Positions 1-11,954 of a DNA stretch of 64,000 bases are shown in pieces. The stretch comes from Narthecium ossifragum (Eukaryota > Streptophyta > Magnoliopsida > Dioscoreales > Nartheciaceae), in contig OY986971.1 of NCBI GenBank assembly GCA_963920575.1, forward strand, positions 26,897,116-26,961,115, written 5' to 3'. The notes under the pieces are model-generated. The model was not told the DNA's origin. It ran no database searches and worked only from the letters and a program-made list of their open reading frames with translations. The position numbers were made by a program, and so were the translations under genes. The first letter of the stretch is position 1, and each line of letters begins with the position of its first letter.

Positions 1-225
1 AAACGAATTTAATTCATCTTCTGCATTTCAATACTGCCATTTAATTTCCTCTGGACCACATGAAATGCACAAACTTAATTAGCGATATTTCTGACAGACG
101 TGTTTGCCATTGAATTGAATGAGTTGGTGCTCTCTATTCTAAGTTGATCCATGTACGTACGTAGTGGTATTTTAATTTCTAGTGATCGAGCTGTCTTTGA
201 TCACAAGTGCCCGCCTGCTGCTCAG

Positions 226-1186
226 GTGGTCTGCGATTGCCACGCACTTGCCCAAGAGAACCGACAACGAGATCAAGAATTACTGGAACACCCACCTCAA
301 GAAGCGGCTGACCAAGATGGGCATTGATCCGGTCACCCACAAGCCCAAGAACGATGCCCTTGGTGGTTCCAGTAGTGACGGGCAGTCCAAGAGCGCCGCC
401 AACCTCAGCCACATGGCGCAGTGGGAGAGCGCGCGGCTCGAAGCCGAGGCGAGGCTGGTCAGAGAATCCAAACTCCGGTTTGCCTCCACCCCGCCACTGC
501 CCTTCCATTCTCAGCAGCAGCTCGGCTGCTCCTCAGTGCCTCCTACTTCAGTAGTACTCGATAAGCCGGCTCCTCCTCCACCGCCTCCATGTCTCGACGT
601 GCTTCGAGCGTGGCAGGGAGTCTGGCCGAAGTCGGCTGCTGCGGGTCAAGGAGCAGGGATCGCTCTTGAGTCGCCAACCTCTACTTTGAGCTTCTCGGAG
701 AACAACGCGATGCAACCGGCCGTCACAAGCACGGGAATTATGGATCACAACAGTTCGGCTATGCGCCATGATCATCATGTTGGCGATGAGGAGTTGGATG
801 GCGAAGAAGTGGAGTGGAAATGCTTCAGCAACAAGCCAATGAGAGATCTCGACAGCACTGCCTTAAAGTATCGGATGGAGAACCTTGCTGGCTTCACGAT
901 GAACCCTGCAGTCTTCGCCGGTGAGACGTCGACATGGATTGCGGAATCATCAGGCATAGGAGCTGGGCAGTCAACTGACGATTTCGGAGTCGGCTTCACT
1001 GGGATGCTGCTGGATAACTCTGACGAGCAAAATTCAATGGATGGATGTGGCGATTCTGACAACAACGCGGAGGGTGGCAGCTGTATGGAGGAGGAGGAGG
1101 GAGATCAAGAGAGCAAGAACTACTGGAACAGCATACTAGACTTGGTGAACTCATCGTCCCCGTCCAACTCTCCCTCCGTGTTCTAG
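226..1186 (+). CDS. R2R3-MYB transcription factor, MIXTA-like (subgroup 9), last exon only
   Basis: This is the third exon of an R2R3-MYB gene; exons 1 and 2 lie left of the window and bases 1-225 are the end of intron 2 (acceptor CTCAG at 221-225). The exon opens inside the R3 repeat with [20 protein letters not shown] followed by [20 protein letters not shown], the standard position of the second R2R3-MYB intron. After the DNA-binding domain comes the block [19 protein letters not shown], which in known plants marks the MYB16/MYB106 (MIXTA-like) group, and the C-terminus [20 protein letters not shown] also fits that group. These proteins act in the nucleus and control conical epidermal cell shape, trichome branching and cuticle formation. 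About 320 residues are encoded here and the frame is intact to the TAG at 1184-1186. Family call is firm; the orthologue within subgroup 9 is inferred. Confidence 0.93.
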
Positions 1187-1930
1187 CTAGCTAGCTAGCT
1201 AGCTAGAAGATACTCCATGCAAACTATATATATATATATTAGGTGGGCATTGACCTGGGCATGGATAACCAACAGCTCATACTCCTTTCTCTCTCCTAAC
1301 GACCGGCTAATCATCACCAGTCAGTGATATATTCGGGCTTCAATTGGATCGGCATCTGAGAGGATGCACCGGATATATGACCATTGATCACCACCTTGCA
1401 GCAGCAGCAGCAGGAGGATGAGAGAAAGGTACATAAGGACGACATTAGTTCTCTTTCTCTGATCTCTAGTAGAAGTGAAGGCTTTTTTTTGGTCTTCTCT
1501 TCCTGCATGCAGTTTCTCCCAGCTCAAGAATATATGTATCTAAATCCAGTAGTGAGTGGCAGTTCGCATTTCTGTCAAAATTTAATTAGTCCCGGGCACG
1601 GGGCACCTCCGTTGAGAAGACAGTGATCGGGAGCATGAACTGTTCTAAGTCTATTAATTCCATCATGACCTTCACTTTTAATGCAAATATAGCTGATCAA
1701 CTCGTCTTAATTAAGCAGCCCCGGAGGTCAACTCAGGTAGGTTTCCGTCTCCATTTTCAGCTGTTCCAGAGCATGCATGCAGCGGATGAGTACAGGGATC
1801 TGCAAGAAAGGAGATGAATAAAAGGAACCGATTGATTTCAGAAGATTGGATGTGATGGCTTGTTTTACTCTTTTCAGTTATATTGTTTCTGTTGTAATCA
1901 GAATAATAAATAAGAAAATGGTACTGATAC
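1187..1930 (+). other. 3' untranslated region of the MYB gene with simple repeats
   Basis: The stop codon is followed by a short AGCT repeat, a TA run near 1230 and a CAG run near 1400. AATAA-type polyadenylation signals are clustered near 1900-1915. The transcript end is inferred, not shown. Short open frames here have no coding character. Confidence 0.5.
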
Positions 1931-3754
1931 GTGTCACCCCTAGCAATTTATGACCATCAACTCATTTGTTTCTGTACTACTAGTGTTGTGTGAAAGGCCT
2001 CTTTCGCGTAGTGCAATCAATGTCCAGAAGACTTTGCCGCTTTCATTGGTTACTACTCGTTCAACACCTCTTGGAAGCCAAATCCAAATAAGAAATTTCT
2101 TAGAAACTTGGAAAAGACCCAATTTAATTAGCTTGGGTTTCTTTAACCTCTAAAAAGATTCTACAATTGGGACAGTCTAGTCTGTATATAATGACTAATG
2201 AGGAAGCCTTGCATATATGCGTTAAACAACCTTTGTACATTCATTCATGACACCTCGATATTTGTCACATCATCCGCATCTAATTTAATTAAGCAATATC
2301 AACCTTATATTTGAGTAAATGCAGTTAATGGACCTGTTTCATTATTCATTTGTCTAACATACAAAGTTTATTTCCCTCGGATTTAACCGCTTTAATTAGG
2401 AGTTGCTAACCATGTCATACGTACAACGAAAGAAAGTCCATCTGACTACAGCCTTGAGGCTCTGATTAAAGATACACGCTCGCTTTTTAAGCATCATGGG
2501 TATTGAACTTTCGTCCAAAAAGCTAATCATCATCTATAGGAGTGAAGTGAGAAAATTACATTGATGTTAGTGTTAAAATGTTGATAGAACACAAGCATCA
2601 TGGGTATATTATTGTTCTCTTAAAAACAATAAATTAATAGAAAGTTGCATGCATGCTCTGTGTTAGATATCTTATCCTTCTCGAAAATTGACTCGCTGAT
2701 CTTATTCTCAGAATGACAAGAACATATAACCCCCAGATAAAAAAGCCTTGATAGATTTATAGTCAAAATGACGAATTATTATGAAAAGCATCGCAGGTCT
2801 TACTTTACTATAGTTTTGACATTAATGCAAACATTGACTGATGCTTTCTTTTTAGAATAAAAGTGGAATGCGCATGTGCTGATAATAAAGAGGTGGGCTT
2901 CGCCGAGTTATACCGCTCGGCCCCCACTCAGATCCATCCTCACGACAGAGGGGACACTACGTGGCTCCTGCATTGCATTCCATAAAAACAATTTCTTCAT
3001 AGCTCCTCTCCTCCTCTAATGAGCCCAATAGAAGGAAAACCAAAGGGAATTTATGGCTTGGCAGCAGCTAGGAGATGAGACCCGGGGGCCGGGGATCGTT
3101 ACCAGTCGCCATCCATCATTTATCGCTTGGTTCCTCTGCCACTCTTAGTGTTGACTGGGGCTTCCTTTACCCTACCCTTCCTACCAAGGCTATTCGATCA
3201 CTCTTTTCCTTTCTCACGTCCATGGAAAACGGTAGCTTTTCCTGAAGATCGTATACTACATTTGCACATGCCTTGTTATATATTGCTCATTCAGCATGAG
3301 CAGCTTCAACTGGCAAGCTAAAGTAGACAATCAGAGCATCCGTGTATTATAGCAGTAAAAGATATAGGACACAGTAGTGTGCAGCAATCGTAGGTATCCA
3401 AACCAGCATTAAAACGAACACATGTAGATAAGAATGTTACTATGCCATTCACAGTAGTCCAAAAACACATGGCAAGAGTGGTTTTAATCCGAATTGATCA
3501 TGTCAACATGTAACTGTACAAAAACCTTATCCTCACAGGTACAAAGGAAACTCTATTACATCACCAATTCTTTGTATTCTAACAACACTGCTCAAATTTT
3601 ATGCAGATTGGTGCACTTGCAATAGGGATAAGAGGGCAGATTATTGCTTGATTACATCACTCATGCTGCTTTGCTAGATTTCCCAACCTTCTCTTTTAGA
3701 GTATGTGAAAGAGAAGTCGACGTAAGCAAAGGAGTAACAAGTGAAAAAGCTTCA
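1931..3754. other. Intergenic, AT-rich, between two convergent genes
   Basis: This stretch separates the 3' end of the MYB gene from the 3' end of the minus-strand gene at 3755. A GC-richer patch lies at 2890-3090. I see no coding region, RNA gene or bounded transposon in it. Confidence 0.5.
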
Positions 3755-4040
3755 TCAAATGACTCTGTCAAAAAAGAGTTCCTCTTCCAAAGAGAACGTT
3801 TTGGGCTTATAGCCCTCCATAGGTCCTGTTCTTGACAGTGCTTTGGTCGATTCAATTATCTCCCATTCAATGTCATCTTTCTCCTTGGTTACTTCTTCGC
3901 TGCATTATAAAGACGAACAACTCTTTGGAGCTAAGACGAATAACAGGGACAGTCAATAGTAAGCCAAGTCAAGCATGATGGAAGTGAATATAACTTACCT
4001 GCCTTTTATGAGCTGAGCCAGGCCGAATGACCCTAGCACT
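3755..4040 (-). CDS. Last two exons of an unrecognised gene
   Basis: Two minus-strand blocks join in frame by good splice signals. The final exon is 3899 down to 3755 (acceptor GCAG at 3903-3900, stop TGA at 3757-3755). The exon before it is 4040 down to 3999, with a GTAAG donor at 3998 and a pyrimidine-rich acceptor ending CACTCAG. The joined end reads about 61 residues, starting [20 protein letters not shown], continuing with [20 protein letters not shown] and closing [11 protein letters not shown]. It is hydrophobic at first, then acidic. A possible earlier exon lies near 5015-5070 (minus). I do not recognise the family. The matched phase across the intron and the non-repetitive acidic sequence support a real gene; a pseudogene or chance pairing is possible. 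Confidence 0.4.
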
Positions 4041-5680
4041 CTGAGTGAAATAAGTCGAAGGCCATATCAAATAAAAGGGGACTTCCTTCCCCGTCTCTTA
4101 AACTGAGAGGCTGTACGGAAAACTTTACCAGAAGATTCCAATTGACCAACCTTGCAAAATAAGTTTATCTTTGGTTCCTCATCTTAACTGCTTATACCAA
4201 CATAGGATATAATGGTTAATAGAAGAGTAATGGAACAAGAAAATTGAGAAAATGAGCATCCACTCTAACTAGGGCATTCTTATAGAAAAGATTCAAAAGA
4301 GCATCTCTGCATTTTTTTTCCCCAGGCGGTTAAAATCCACAGCAACGAATAGATTCATGAGTTAGAATTAAGTGCTATAGAGGTGTCCACAAACTGTCAA
4401 CAAACACAGGAGGGTAGCAGCAAATAGATAAAATTATTCTCTTCACAAAATGAGGCATATTCACCAACTATAGTTCAGAAATTTATAGGTAACGCTAAAA
4501 CCATTAAAAAAATACTTAGGACCGGACACTCTCCACTTCTCTACTAGAGTTACCGAATTGCCTTTATACAGTTTTAAAGAGGGGTTTTTTTTTTTGATTA
4601 GTTAAGTATACAGTTTTAAAGAGATTGGAGACCAAGAAATCAGCTCATCAGTGTGAAACAAGCCAATTCAGAAGACATTTTTCTTGATTTGCATGGTTAG
4701 ACCAATATTAGGCAACAAAAATTCCTTGCAACCAGGAAGGAATAATGTAATCTACACTGAGTCTCAGGATAATCAATTTGAACTTGTACAAAGTTTGGTA
4801 GTGAGAGTTGCTATGTGCTCAGCCTGCATTTTTGATATTGAAGTCTAATTGTCTATATGTCAGGGATCATCAAAAGCATCTATTCATGACATCTCTTATC
4901 AAATATGTGCTGCTTATTTGCAGATAAGCTCTGCATGCTATTTCACTCATTATAGTACAAGCAGGACTGTTTTATACCCTAAGAACTATTAGAAACAACA
5001 GGCTACACACCTGAAATATGAATAGCATTCCGTAGACTTGTTTCCACCGAAATGGTTTTCTAGTTTGTAACCTTTCAACAACAAATTCCTATCCCCAATA
5101 AGGCACAAAGGGTAGATACAATTTCAACTCCAAGTCCATTGCTTCCTGAGTATCTACGTATGTACAGGTGATCTTTCGACTCACCAAATTATGCTAAAAC
5201 ATATACAAACCAAGCATTAAATGAGAGCTTGTGTTTCTCCAACATTACAAGATAACCAGAAGCTCCAGCAAAGCTAAAAGACTATCAGGCTTCTGGAGCT
5301 CAAAGATTTGAGCTACTGCTTCTCGAATCATGGGATTCTATTCCAGTAAGCAATTAGTCGGAAAAAAGCATAAACACCTAGCAACTACATCATTACCTCG
5401 ATTACGCCTGAAAACTCAAATCATAACCAAGAATTTAAGAATTGATAAGCACTCTCGGCATCTATCACTCGTGAGAGACCCGAATATCGCACCAATCCAG
5501 GGTTCTATGCATACAAAAGTGCCATCGAAATGTAAAAGATTTATCTTTGGGGCCTTCGATCAAGCATAGATATCGAGAAATCATATTCGAGAAGCAAAAA
5601 ACCCTGAAAGCCTCATCACAAAAATATAACAGAAGTAACTTTCGTTTGCTAAAAGAGGATGAGGACTCGTACCAACTGTT
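4041..5680. other. Probable introns and upstream part of the minus-strand unknown gene
   Basis: AT-rich sequence with no convincing long coding block. One candidate minus-strand exon around 5015-5070 ends at a GGTGTG-type donor in a phase compatible with the exon at 4040, but its start is unclear. Nothing else was seen. Confidence 0.3.
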
Positions 5681-5734
5681 AGCATCGATGGCAGGGAACC
5701 AAGAACGGGAAAGCAAGAAAATAGAGTAGGAGAA

Positions 5735-5830
5735 GCCGGATTTTAACGTGAAAAACCTCCAGCAAAATACTAAAAGGAAAAACCACGGGAAGAGTTTCAC
5801 GGAGACTATAGATAGTGAGGACCTTGGGCA
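5735..5830. repeat. Diverged LTR fragment (same motif as the solo LTR at 12 kb)
   Basis: The segment carries TTTTAACGTGAAAAACCTCC and, 20 bases on, AAGGAAAAACCACGGGAAGA. The same two motifs in the same order occur at about 12025-12085 inside the solo LTR 11955-12727. This suggests a degraded relative of that LTR family. No ends or TSD could be defined. Confidence 0.45.
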
Positions 5831-7818
5831 TCGTTGGATCCAACGCTTCATACCTCTTCACATAAGTAATGGACCCCACTCCCTTAACCAACAGCCATCT
5901 CGTGAGCGCCCCGCGCGCGCCCGTCCTACCCCGCAGCCCGCGCGCCCTCGCAAGGCAAAGCCTGCTCCTACGCGCTGCTGCCCAGCACTGCGCGCCATGA
6001 CATCTCCGAGCGTATCGCTGCCCTGCACCGCTCGCCTTGACGCCTTCGACCATGCTCGGCATCGTTGATCTCATAAGGGGAGAGATACCTAACACCAACT
6101 AGTTGCAAGCGAAAGAGGGTCATCGTCGTCGAGCGGGAGATGTGAGCAGGGAGAAAGAGGAAGAAGGAGGGCACAAACGCAGGTCCGGTCGCGGAGATGA
6201 GATGATTTTAGATCATGCTACACAATCCAATCCATTCATGCTAGCGGTGTAAGTCAGCGCGATTCACTGGAGACCCCAATCGAACAAAAGAAAGCTCTAG
6301 GTAACGAGCCGAACACGATCGAGCTGAATCCAGCTCGAACTCGAAACGAGCCGGGCGGCAGGCATGCGAGGATTGGACGGACGTCTCGGAGGACGATGGT
6401 GTCGCTGTACGTGGGTCGGTGGGTGTGCGTCCTGTTTCGAGGGTGCCCGTATGCGCCGACCGGGTCGAACTAGCGGAACAGGGGCTGGATCGTCCTTGTG
6501 GCGGCCTACTATGAAGAAATTAAGGGCTGCAGCATGCAGGCTTCTTGATCAAGATTCAACGGCTGTGATTATTTGGCAAGCAGGTGTTGGTGTTGAAGGA
6601 GGCGGCGGCGTTTCGGCGAGAGGGAGGACGGGGTCGACCGCGATGGTGGCTTCAGGCAGCGGCTTGGCGAGGACGGCGTCCGGCAGGGTACGGGAGTACT
6701 CAAGGAGAGAAGAGAAGAGGCCCAAGAGGGAGGGCGGCTCGGGCAGTTTCTGTCCGGCGAGGCATGCAGGGGAAGAAAGGAAGAGCGGCACACGGCCCTC
6801 CAACGGGGGAGGAGGGTCGGAAGGAGGCGTGGGAGGAGAGGGAAAAGGCTCAATCAATAATAATAAAAAATATATTCAAGAGCCTAATTAACTATTGGGC
6901 TTTGGCAAGTCCGCACGAACCCAAGGCTGATTACTTTACGGGCCAGACCGGGCCCGGTTCAGGTGTGTCCCGAATATACAGCGGCCTATTACTGGGCCAA
7001 GCCGGACCGCGTCTTAGGCTTGGGCTGAGGACATAAAAAAAAGAACTGAAGAAGCAAAAAGACCTCTAAATTACCGCCGGCGAGCGCTCTGCGCACTAGG
7101 CGTCGCCGGTGCCACTGTGTCGGCAGCCATAATCTTTCACAATCCCCCACGGCCACCGTAGCAGGCGACTGAGAGGGGAAGAGACGGCTAGGAAGTTCAG
7201 AAAGTCTGAGGACACATTTTAAAGGATCTCTCACGCTAACTTCCAGGAAAGTGAGCGAGCACCGGGGATGTGGGTGTGGGCGTGGGTGTGCAAGGGACTA
7301 CATAGATCACATTCCAAGCCGGATGACTTGTTGGACTGCATGCAAATATGATCTTTTTCCCTTTTTTTTAAAAATTTTTTTAGGCATACTGCTGATTGCT
7401 GAATGCTCATTCTATCTGTGCCCAGTACTGTTGCTTTCATAGAAAACATAATACTTGCTGTTGCTTCACATATACATGATATATGACGACGTCCCATCCC
7501 TCATTAGAGAGTTGTGATTAAATATGTTGCCATCCCTACAATTGTAAACTCACCATTGCTGAGTTGGAAATCACAACATACAAGGCATTCAACCCCTTTC
7601 TGATCCTGTGATTACAAGCTTAGGGAACTGCCCCTAATGTCAAGATCAGCAACTCTTTTTGCCTTGGAGCGGATGAAAACCGGTCGGTTCATCTTTCGAA
7701 CTCGAAGCCCTCGAGTCTCTTGCCATTTGTTGCAGCCAAACCAATCCGGGTCCACCCACCCTCACCGGTTCCTCCTCTGTAGTACAGTCTCCACTCATGC
7801 CCTCCATCCATCTGACTA
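5831..7818. other. Intergenic, GC-rich patches, no gene supported
   Basis: GC-rich stretches at 5880-6070, 6360-6850 and 6930-7100 yield long open frames on several strands at once, which is what composition alone produces. A GT-rich run lies at 7264-7292. The segment 6930-7030 resembles the GGCCC-rich ends of plant MITEs but no inverted partner was found. No gene is called. Confidence 0.4.
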
Positions 7819-7819
7819 C

Positions 7820-7883
7820 TCAAGCAACTGAAGCAAGGCCCCCCCCCCCCCCCCCCCCCCTCTCAAGCAACTGAAGCAAGGCC
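7820..7883. repeat. Poly-C run of about 22 flanked by a 21-bp direct duplication
   Basis: TCAAGCAACTGAAGCAAGGC occurs at about 7820 and again at about 7863, separated by an uninterrupted cytosine run at 7839-7860. The copies look identical, so the duplication is recent or the run is a collapsed or slipped assembly region. Confidence 0.8.
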
Positions 7884-8469
7884 GTAAATAGCGTTTCTTC
7901 TACCGTGACTCCATATGGCGAAGGAACCAACCCACCTAATTGGGCCCGCTAGACTCGCTCCAATGTAGCCCAGAAGTAAGAGAGCAAACTTACTTTGCGA
8001 CCTGACGGCCCAAATGACAAATTGGTTCACAGGGGCAACTCCAGCGAAAAAAAGAGCACTTGTTGTTGCTGTGACTGGTGGTGGTGTTTTAGGGGTTTCT
8101 CTAGGTTGAGGAGCAGAGGAAGGTGGGAATTTGGTGTCAATCTTAATCTAAGGCGAGGCTTCCCTGGTAAATCCTGCTCCTATTCTCTCGATCAGGTTCC
8201 TCTGCTTCCCATCTTGTATTCTTTGATTCGTTGTGGCTGGCGTGTTTCCCCGATCTCTTTGCGAGTCAGCCTTCCTCTGGTACGTCATGGTTTGTGATTT
8301 TCTCTGCACCAAAACGACCTTCTTCTTATTACTGATTTATCCGCATGGGTTGGCGTGTGCTTCTTCTCGAAGGATTTGAAAAAGTTCTAACCTTTGTAGA
8401 TGACACTATTAGTCAATTTAGTCTCTATTCAGAATTTTTGTGACTCGATTGATACTGAAACCAGGATCG

Positions 8470-10700
8470 ATGGGTAAAGACTCAAAATCTAAGGAGCCAA
8501 CTAAGGGGAAGGGGAAGCAAGCTGCTGGTGGGGGAGACGAGAATGCTTCAAAGGGTAAAGGGAAAGGCGCCAAGTCTGCAGATGGTCTTGGCACTTGCAC
8601 TTATGTTAAAGGTAACTACTTATCAGGATAGGTCTAATTTATCATTGGGCTGCTTCCTGCTTTGTATCATATACCGTGCTGCCAGCAGATTTGTTGCCGT
8701 TTTGGAGGCAAAAGTTTATATACGAGCATTCTAGGTTCTCAAGGCATAACAATTTAATTCGTGTATTCCCGAGCTAAACCTCGCCCATAGTGTTATATCA
8801 CTTTGATAAGTTGATTATGGAACTATTTTGGACTCCTGGCATATTAGGCAGCTTGCTTCTTCGAAATGGTTATTTAGCAAAATGATAGCAAGAAAGATCA
8901 CCTGAATCCTGTTATTTTTACAGGGACTGTGACAGGTCAGTATTGTTTACATATGTTTTATGTAGTTATAGTGTACCTCAGTGTGGATTCTAGCACAGGA
9001 TAGTCTGAAAAACCTCAACTCTATTATCATTCCTTTCGTGTTCAGTACTAAGGAATGTAGCTTTAAGGATATTTTTCAAGCATTGGATTTGAATATTAAC
9101 CATCAAGGATCCTCCTTCATAGAGGTGATAAAAAAATTTCAATATAAAGTTTTATCCTGTCTCAATATCTAAAGCTGCAAAGTTGAAGAGTAAACTCCAG
9201 TGAAATTAGATATAGATGTAGACCCATTGTGTATCATGCATTCACTAAAGGGGGAGTTTTCATCGAATCTAATTTTGAAGAAGGATTCATGTTGTTGATG
9301 CTACACACGCTAGTAAGGCTTGCTAGCAGCTTAGTTGTGATAAATTCTACTGTCTATTGGGATTGATCCTCCTGTATGCTGCCCATGGAATCCAGTATGA
9401 GCAAACTTTCAATGTTATTTCATTAGTTTCCTATGTACACCAAAAGCTTCTTTTTTACAGATTTTGAAACAAGTAATTTGATGTCTTAATTTGTTGCGGA
9501 TGACATATGTGCCATTGTTTTTTTTTTCCAGCAAGACATATATTGTGTGAGAAACAAGGTAAGATCAATGAAGCATACAAGAAACTGCAAGATGGTTGGC
9601 TAAGCAATGGAGAAAAGGTTCCTCCCACTGAGTTTGCAAAAGTAAGTTGTTTGTCAGCCAATCATGGGCATTATGGTACAATTGTTTTTACAACTGAGAC
9701 TATTAGTTCTTCAGTACTCACTTAAACTCATTTTTTATTTTTATCATGATAAAATTGGATATCTATGGCTGTGAGGTCCTAGATGTTTGCCATGAAGCAA
9801 ATGTTTGGAAATGCAAAGATAGACCTGTGTTCACATATTACTTGAAGAAAGTCAACCTTCACTTTCTCCATCCTTGCTGAACTAGAAACTTCTGTCAATT
9901 TCTAAGCTTTCAGAAGTTACGGGTCCTGAGGACAGCCAGCATTTGTGAAGTGTTCTATGTTTTGACTGCTAGCTGATTCTGACTTGGCCATTGTCTGCTT
10001 GAACATTATAGATTTGTGGACCTTTCAAAGGCTTTGCTCTTCTTCTGAGTTGATTGCTTCACAGTAGATTTGACTGCATGGCTAAGTCTTTAACCATCAG
10101 GGAGACTAATTACCTTGAAGGATCTATGCCCAAGATATGATGTCCTACTTGATAGCTTGTAAACAATTTCTTGACACTGTATCCTTTTGGCAGGGTGGTT
10201 GCACCTTGACTGTCATCATGCATCGTTAGTTTGCTGTTGTATCTGTTGATAGCTGATGAGCATCGAACTGTATCATAATTCATGGTTTTTTGTAATCACT
10301 TATATATAGTTCAGTGCTCTTTCTATTGATCGCTGATAAAATTGAACTGTATTATAGTTCATCATTTTCTTAATCAGCTGAACTACATTCTTTCTTATTC
10401 TGGTTAATCTTTAGGTAGCTGCAGAATATTCAGAATGCCCATCTGGAAAAAAAGGAGGAGACCTAGGCTGGTTCCCAAGGGGAAAGATGGCTGGGCCATT
10501 TCAAGATGTTGCATTTAGCACACCTGTTGGAGTTACCAGTGCTCCCTTCAAATCAACGTATGCATGATCTTTCTGATGTCCTCTGTTAAAAGTTAAATCT
10601 TTGGAGATGCCATTGCTTTCTGTTGGACTTGGTATTCACCGCTGTGAACTGCTGCAGGCATGGTTACCATATTATCCTGTCCGAAGGGAGGAAAAACTAA
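8470..10700 (+). CDS. PIN4: Parvulin-type peptidyl-prolyl cis-trans isomerase, PIN4/Par14 type
   Basis: Four exons: 8470-8611, 9532-9641, 10415-10557, 10658-10700 (438 nt, 145 aa). All introns are GT..AG and the phases match. The N-terminus is a Lys/Gly-rich basic tail (MGKDSKSKEPTKGKGKQ), as in human Par14/PIN4 and Arabidopsis At1g26550. The rotamase domain follows: TCTYVKARHILCEKQGKINE, YSECPSGKKGGDLGWFPRGK, MAGPFQDVAF and the closing HGYHIILSEGRKN, with the paired active-site histidines of parvulins (in ARHIL and HGYHII). It catalyses cis/trans isomerisation of prolyl bonds without the phosphate-binding loop of Pin1; relatives act in nucleus or mitochondria and in ribosome biogenesis. The start is the only ATG in frame with the conserved tail. 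A leader exon with a 5'UTR intron (possible donor near 8167) is likely but not proven. Confidence 0.95.
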
Positions 10701-11317
10701 TATGACACGCAGTGATCTTAAGAGCTTGCTGGATGCACATGTGGACATGTCGTTCTCCCAGGGAGATACTGTAGTCAATAATTTGATAAACCGTCGATCT
10801 CTGTATTTTTGAAGACAAGACATTTGCTTTGTATAGCTCCAGAGTTGACAAATGTGTGATGTTTTTAAGACAAGTCTCTTGTGATTTCCTTTCTTTTATT
10901 TGAGTACCGTGTATTTCTCTAATAGCACAGCTAGAGTTTGTTGAGCAGGTGCCATGCTGCAATTTAAGTTTCAGCTACTGCCTTGTTGGTCAGGAAAGTT
11001 GGGATCGTCGCTGCGGACCTGAATTTTGGTTTGCAGGAGTTCTGACTCCTTAGTTTTGTAATTTACAGCTTTTCACCGGCCGTTAGGCTCAACTTGTCAA
11101 GAAAAAGAAAAGAAAAAAACCTTACTGCCTTGTTTAAGTTACAGCGTTGGCACTTGGCAGAGAGAGCACAATCAATAGCGGTATATATCTACACTACTAA
11201 AAGAAGATACCTATTGGAGTTGAACTAATAATTTTCAGAAAGGCAAATTACAATAGAGTCCAATGGAGTGGATGGCATTATAAAGACGCCCTCGCCGAAC
11301 AAATTCTTGATTTTAAT
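10701..11317 (+). other. 3' UTR of PIN4-like gene and spacer
   Basis: Downstream of the TAA at 10698-10700. An A-rich stretch at 11100-11120 could mark the transcript end. No further coding block was seen before the LINE insertion site. Confidence 0.4.
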
Positions 11318-11330
11318 TGATATAATTAGA

Positions 11331-11520
11331 GAGGAGAACACTCGGATGGATTGGGTGGCCAAGATGGCGTTACAGCTAACCAATGACTTTGTTAGGGATG
11401 AGGGGACTAGGGAATGACTTTGTTAGGGATGAGGGGACTAGGGGGTTTGTCTCTAGTATCTCGTGGTATGTAAGCTCCAATGGAGAACTTAGCCTTTCGG
11501 CTTAATTGTTCAAAAAAAAA
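11331..11520 (+). mobile_element. 5'-truncated LINE (non-LTR retrotransposon) 3' end
   Basis: The insert encodes the RNase H tail typical of plant L1-type LINEs (EENTRMDWVAKMALQ), then GFVSSISWYVSSNGELSLSA and a stop, and ends in an A-run at 11511-11520. It is flanked by direct repeats TGATATAATTAGA (11318-11330) and TAATATAATTAGA (11523-11535), an 11-bp exact core. A ~31-bp tandem duplication around 11386-11442 shifts the frame after the first copy, so the ORF fragment is broken. Confidence 0.8.
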
Positions 11521-11954
11521 ATTAATATAATTAGATGGTATCTTTTGTGGGCTAATTGATAGAATTAAATCCAAAGTCAGAGAAACACATGGAACACTTG
11601 GTCATATGGACTCTATTGTTGCTGCTTTCAAATAAGGAATTTATGAGAGGTTAAAACAAAGGCAAATTCCAGAGGGCAGTGGAAGGATCCTTGCCATTCT
11701 GAGAAGCGGAAGTGGTCGAGGTCAAGGGTAATTTTATATGCACTACAAAAATGTATAAGTGCACCCATATTTTTCTAAAATTCCTAAAATACCCCTCTCT
11801 TCCCCACTCTTCCACCGCCGCTGTGCAACGCCACCGCCGCCGCCCCTTTCTCCAGACCCATCGCCATTGCCGCCCGGGCACCGCCCACCCCCTCTCCCTC
11901 CCCTGTTCTCTCTTCCCTCTCTCGTTCTCTCTCCTCTCCCCCGTTCTCTCTTCC

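Noticed and set aside
5679..6098. 139-codon minus-strand frame with a hydrophobic end
   Set aside because: Covers the LTR fragment at 5735-5830 and a GC-rich spacer; not continuous with any exon.
6364..6891. 175-codon plus-strand frame
   Set aside because: GC-rich, Gly/Arg-rich, with equally long frames on the other strand; no motif and no splice context.
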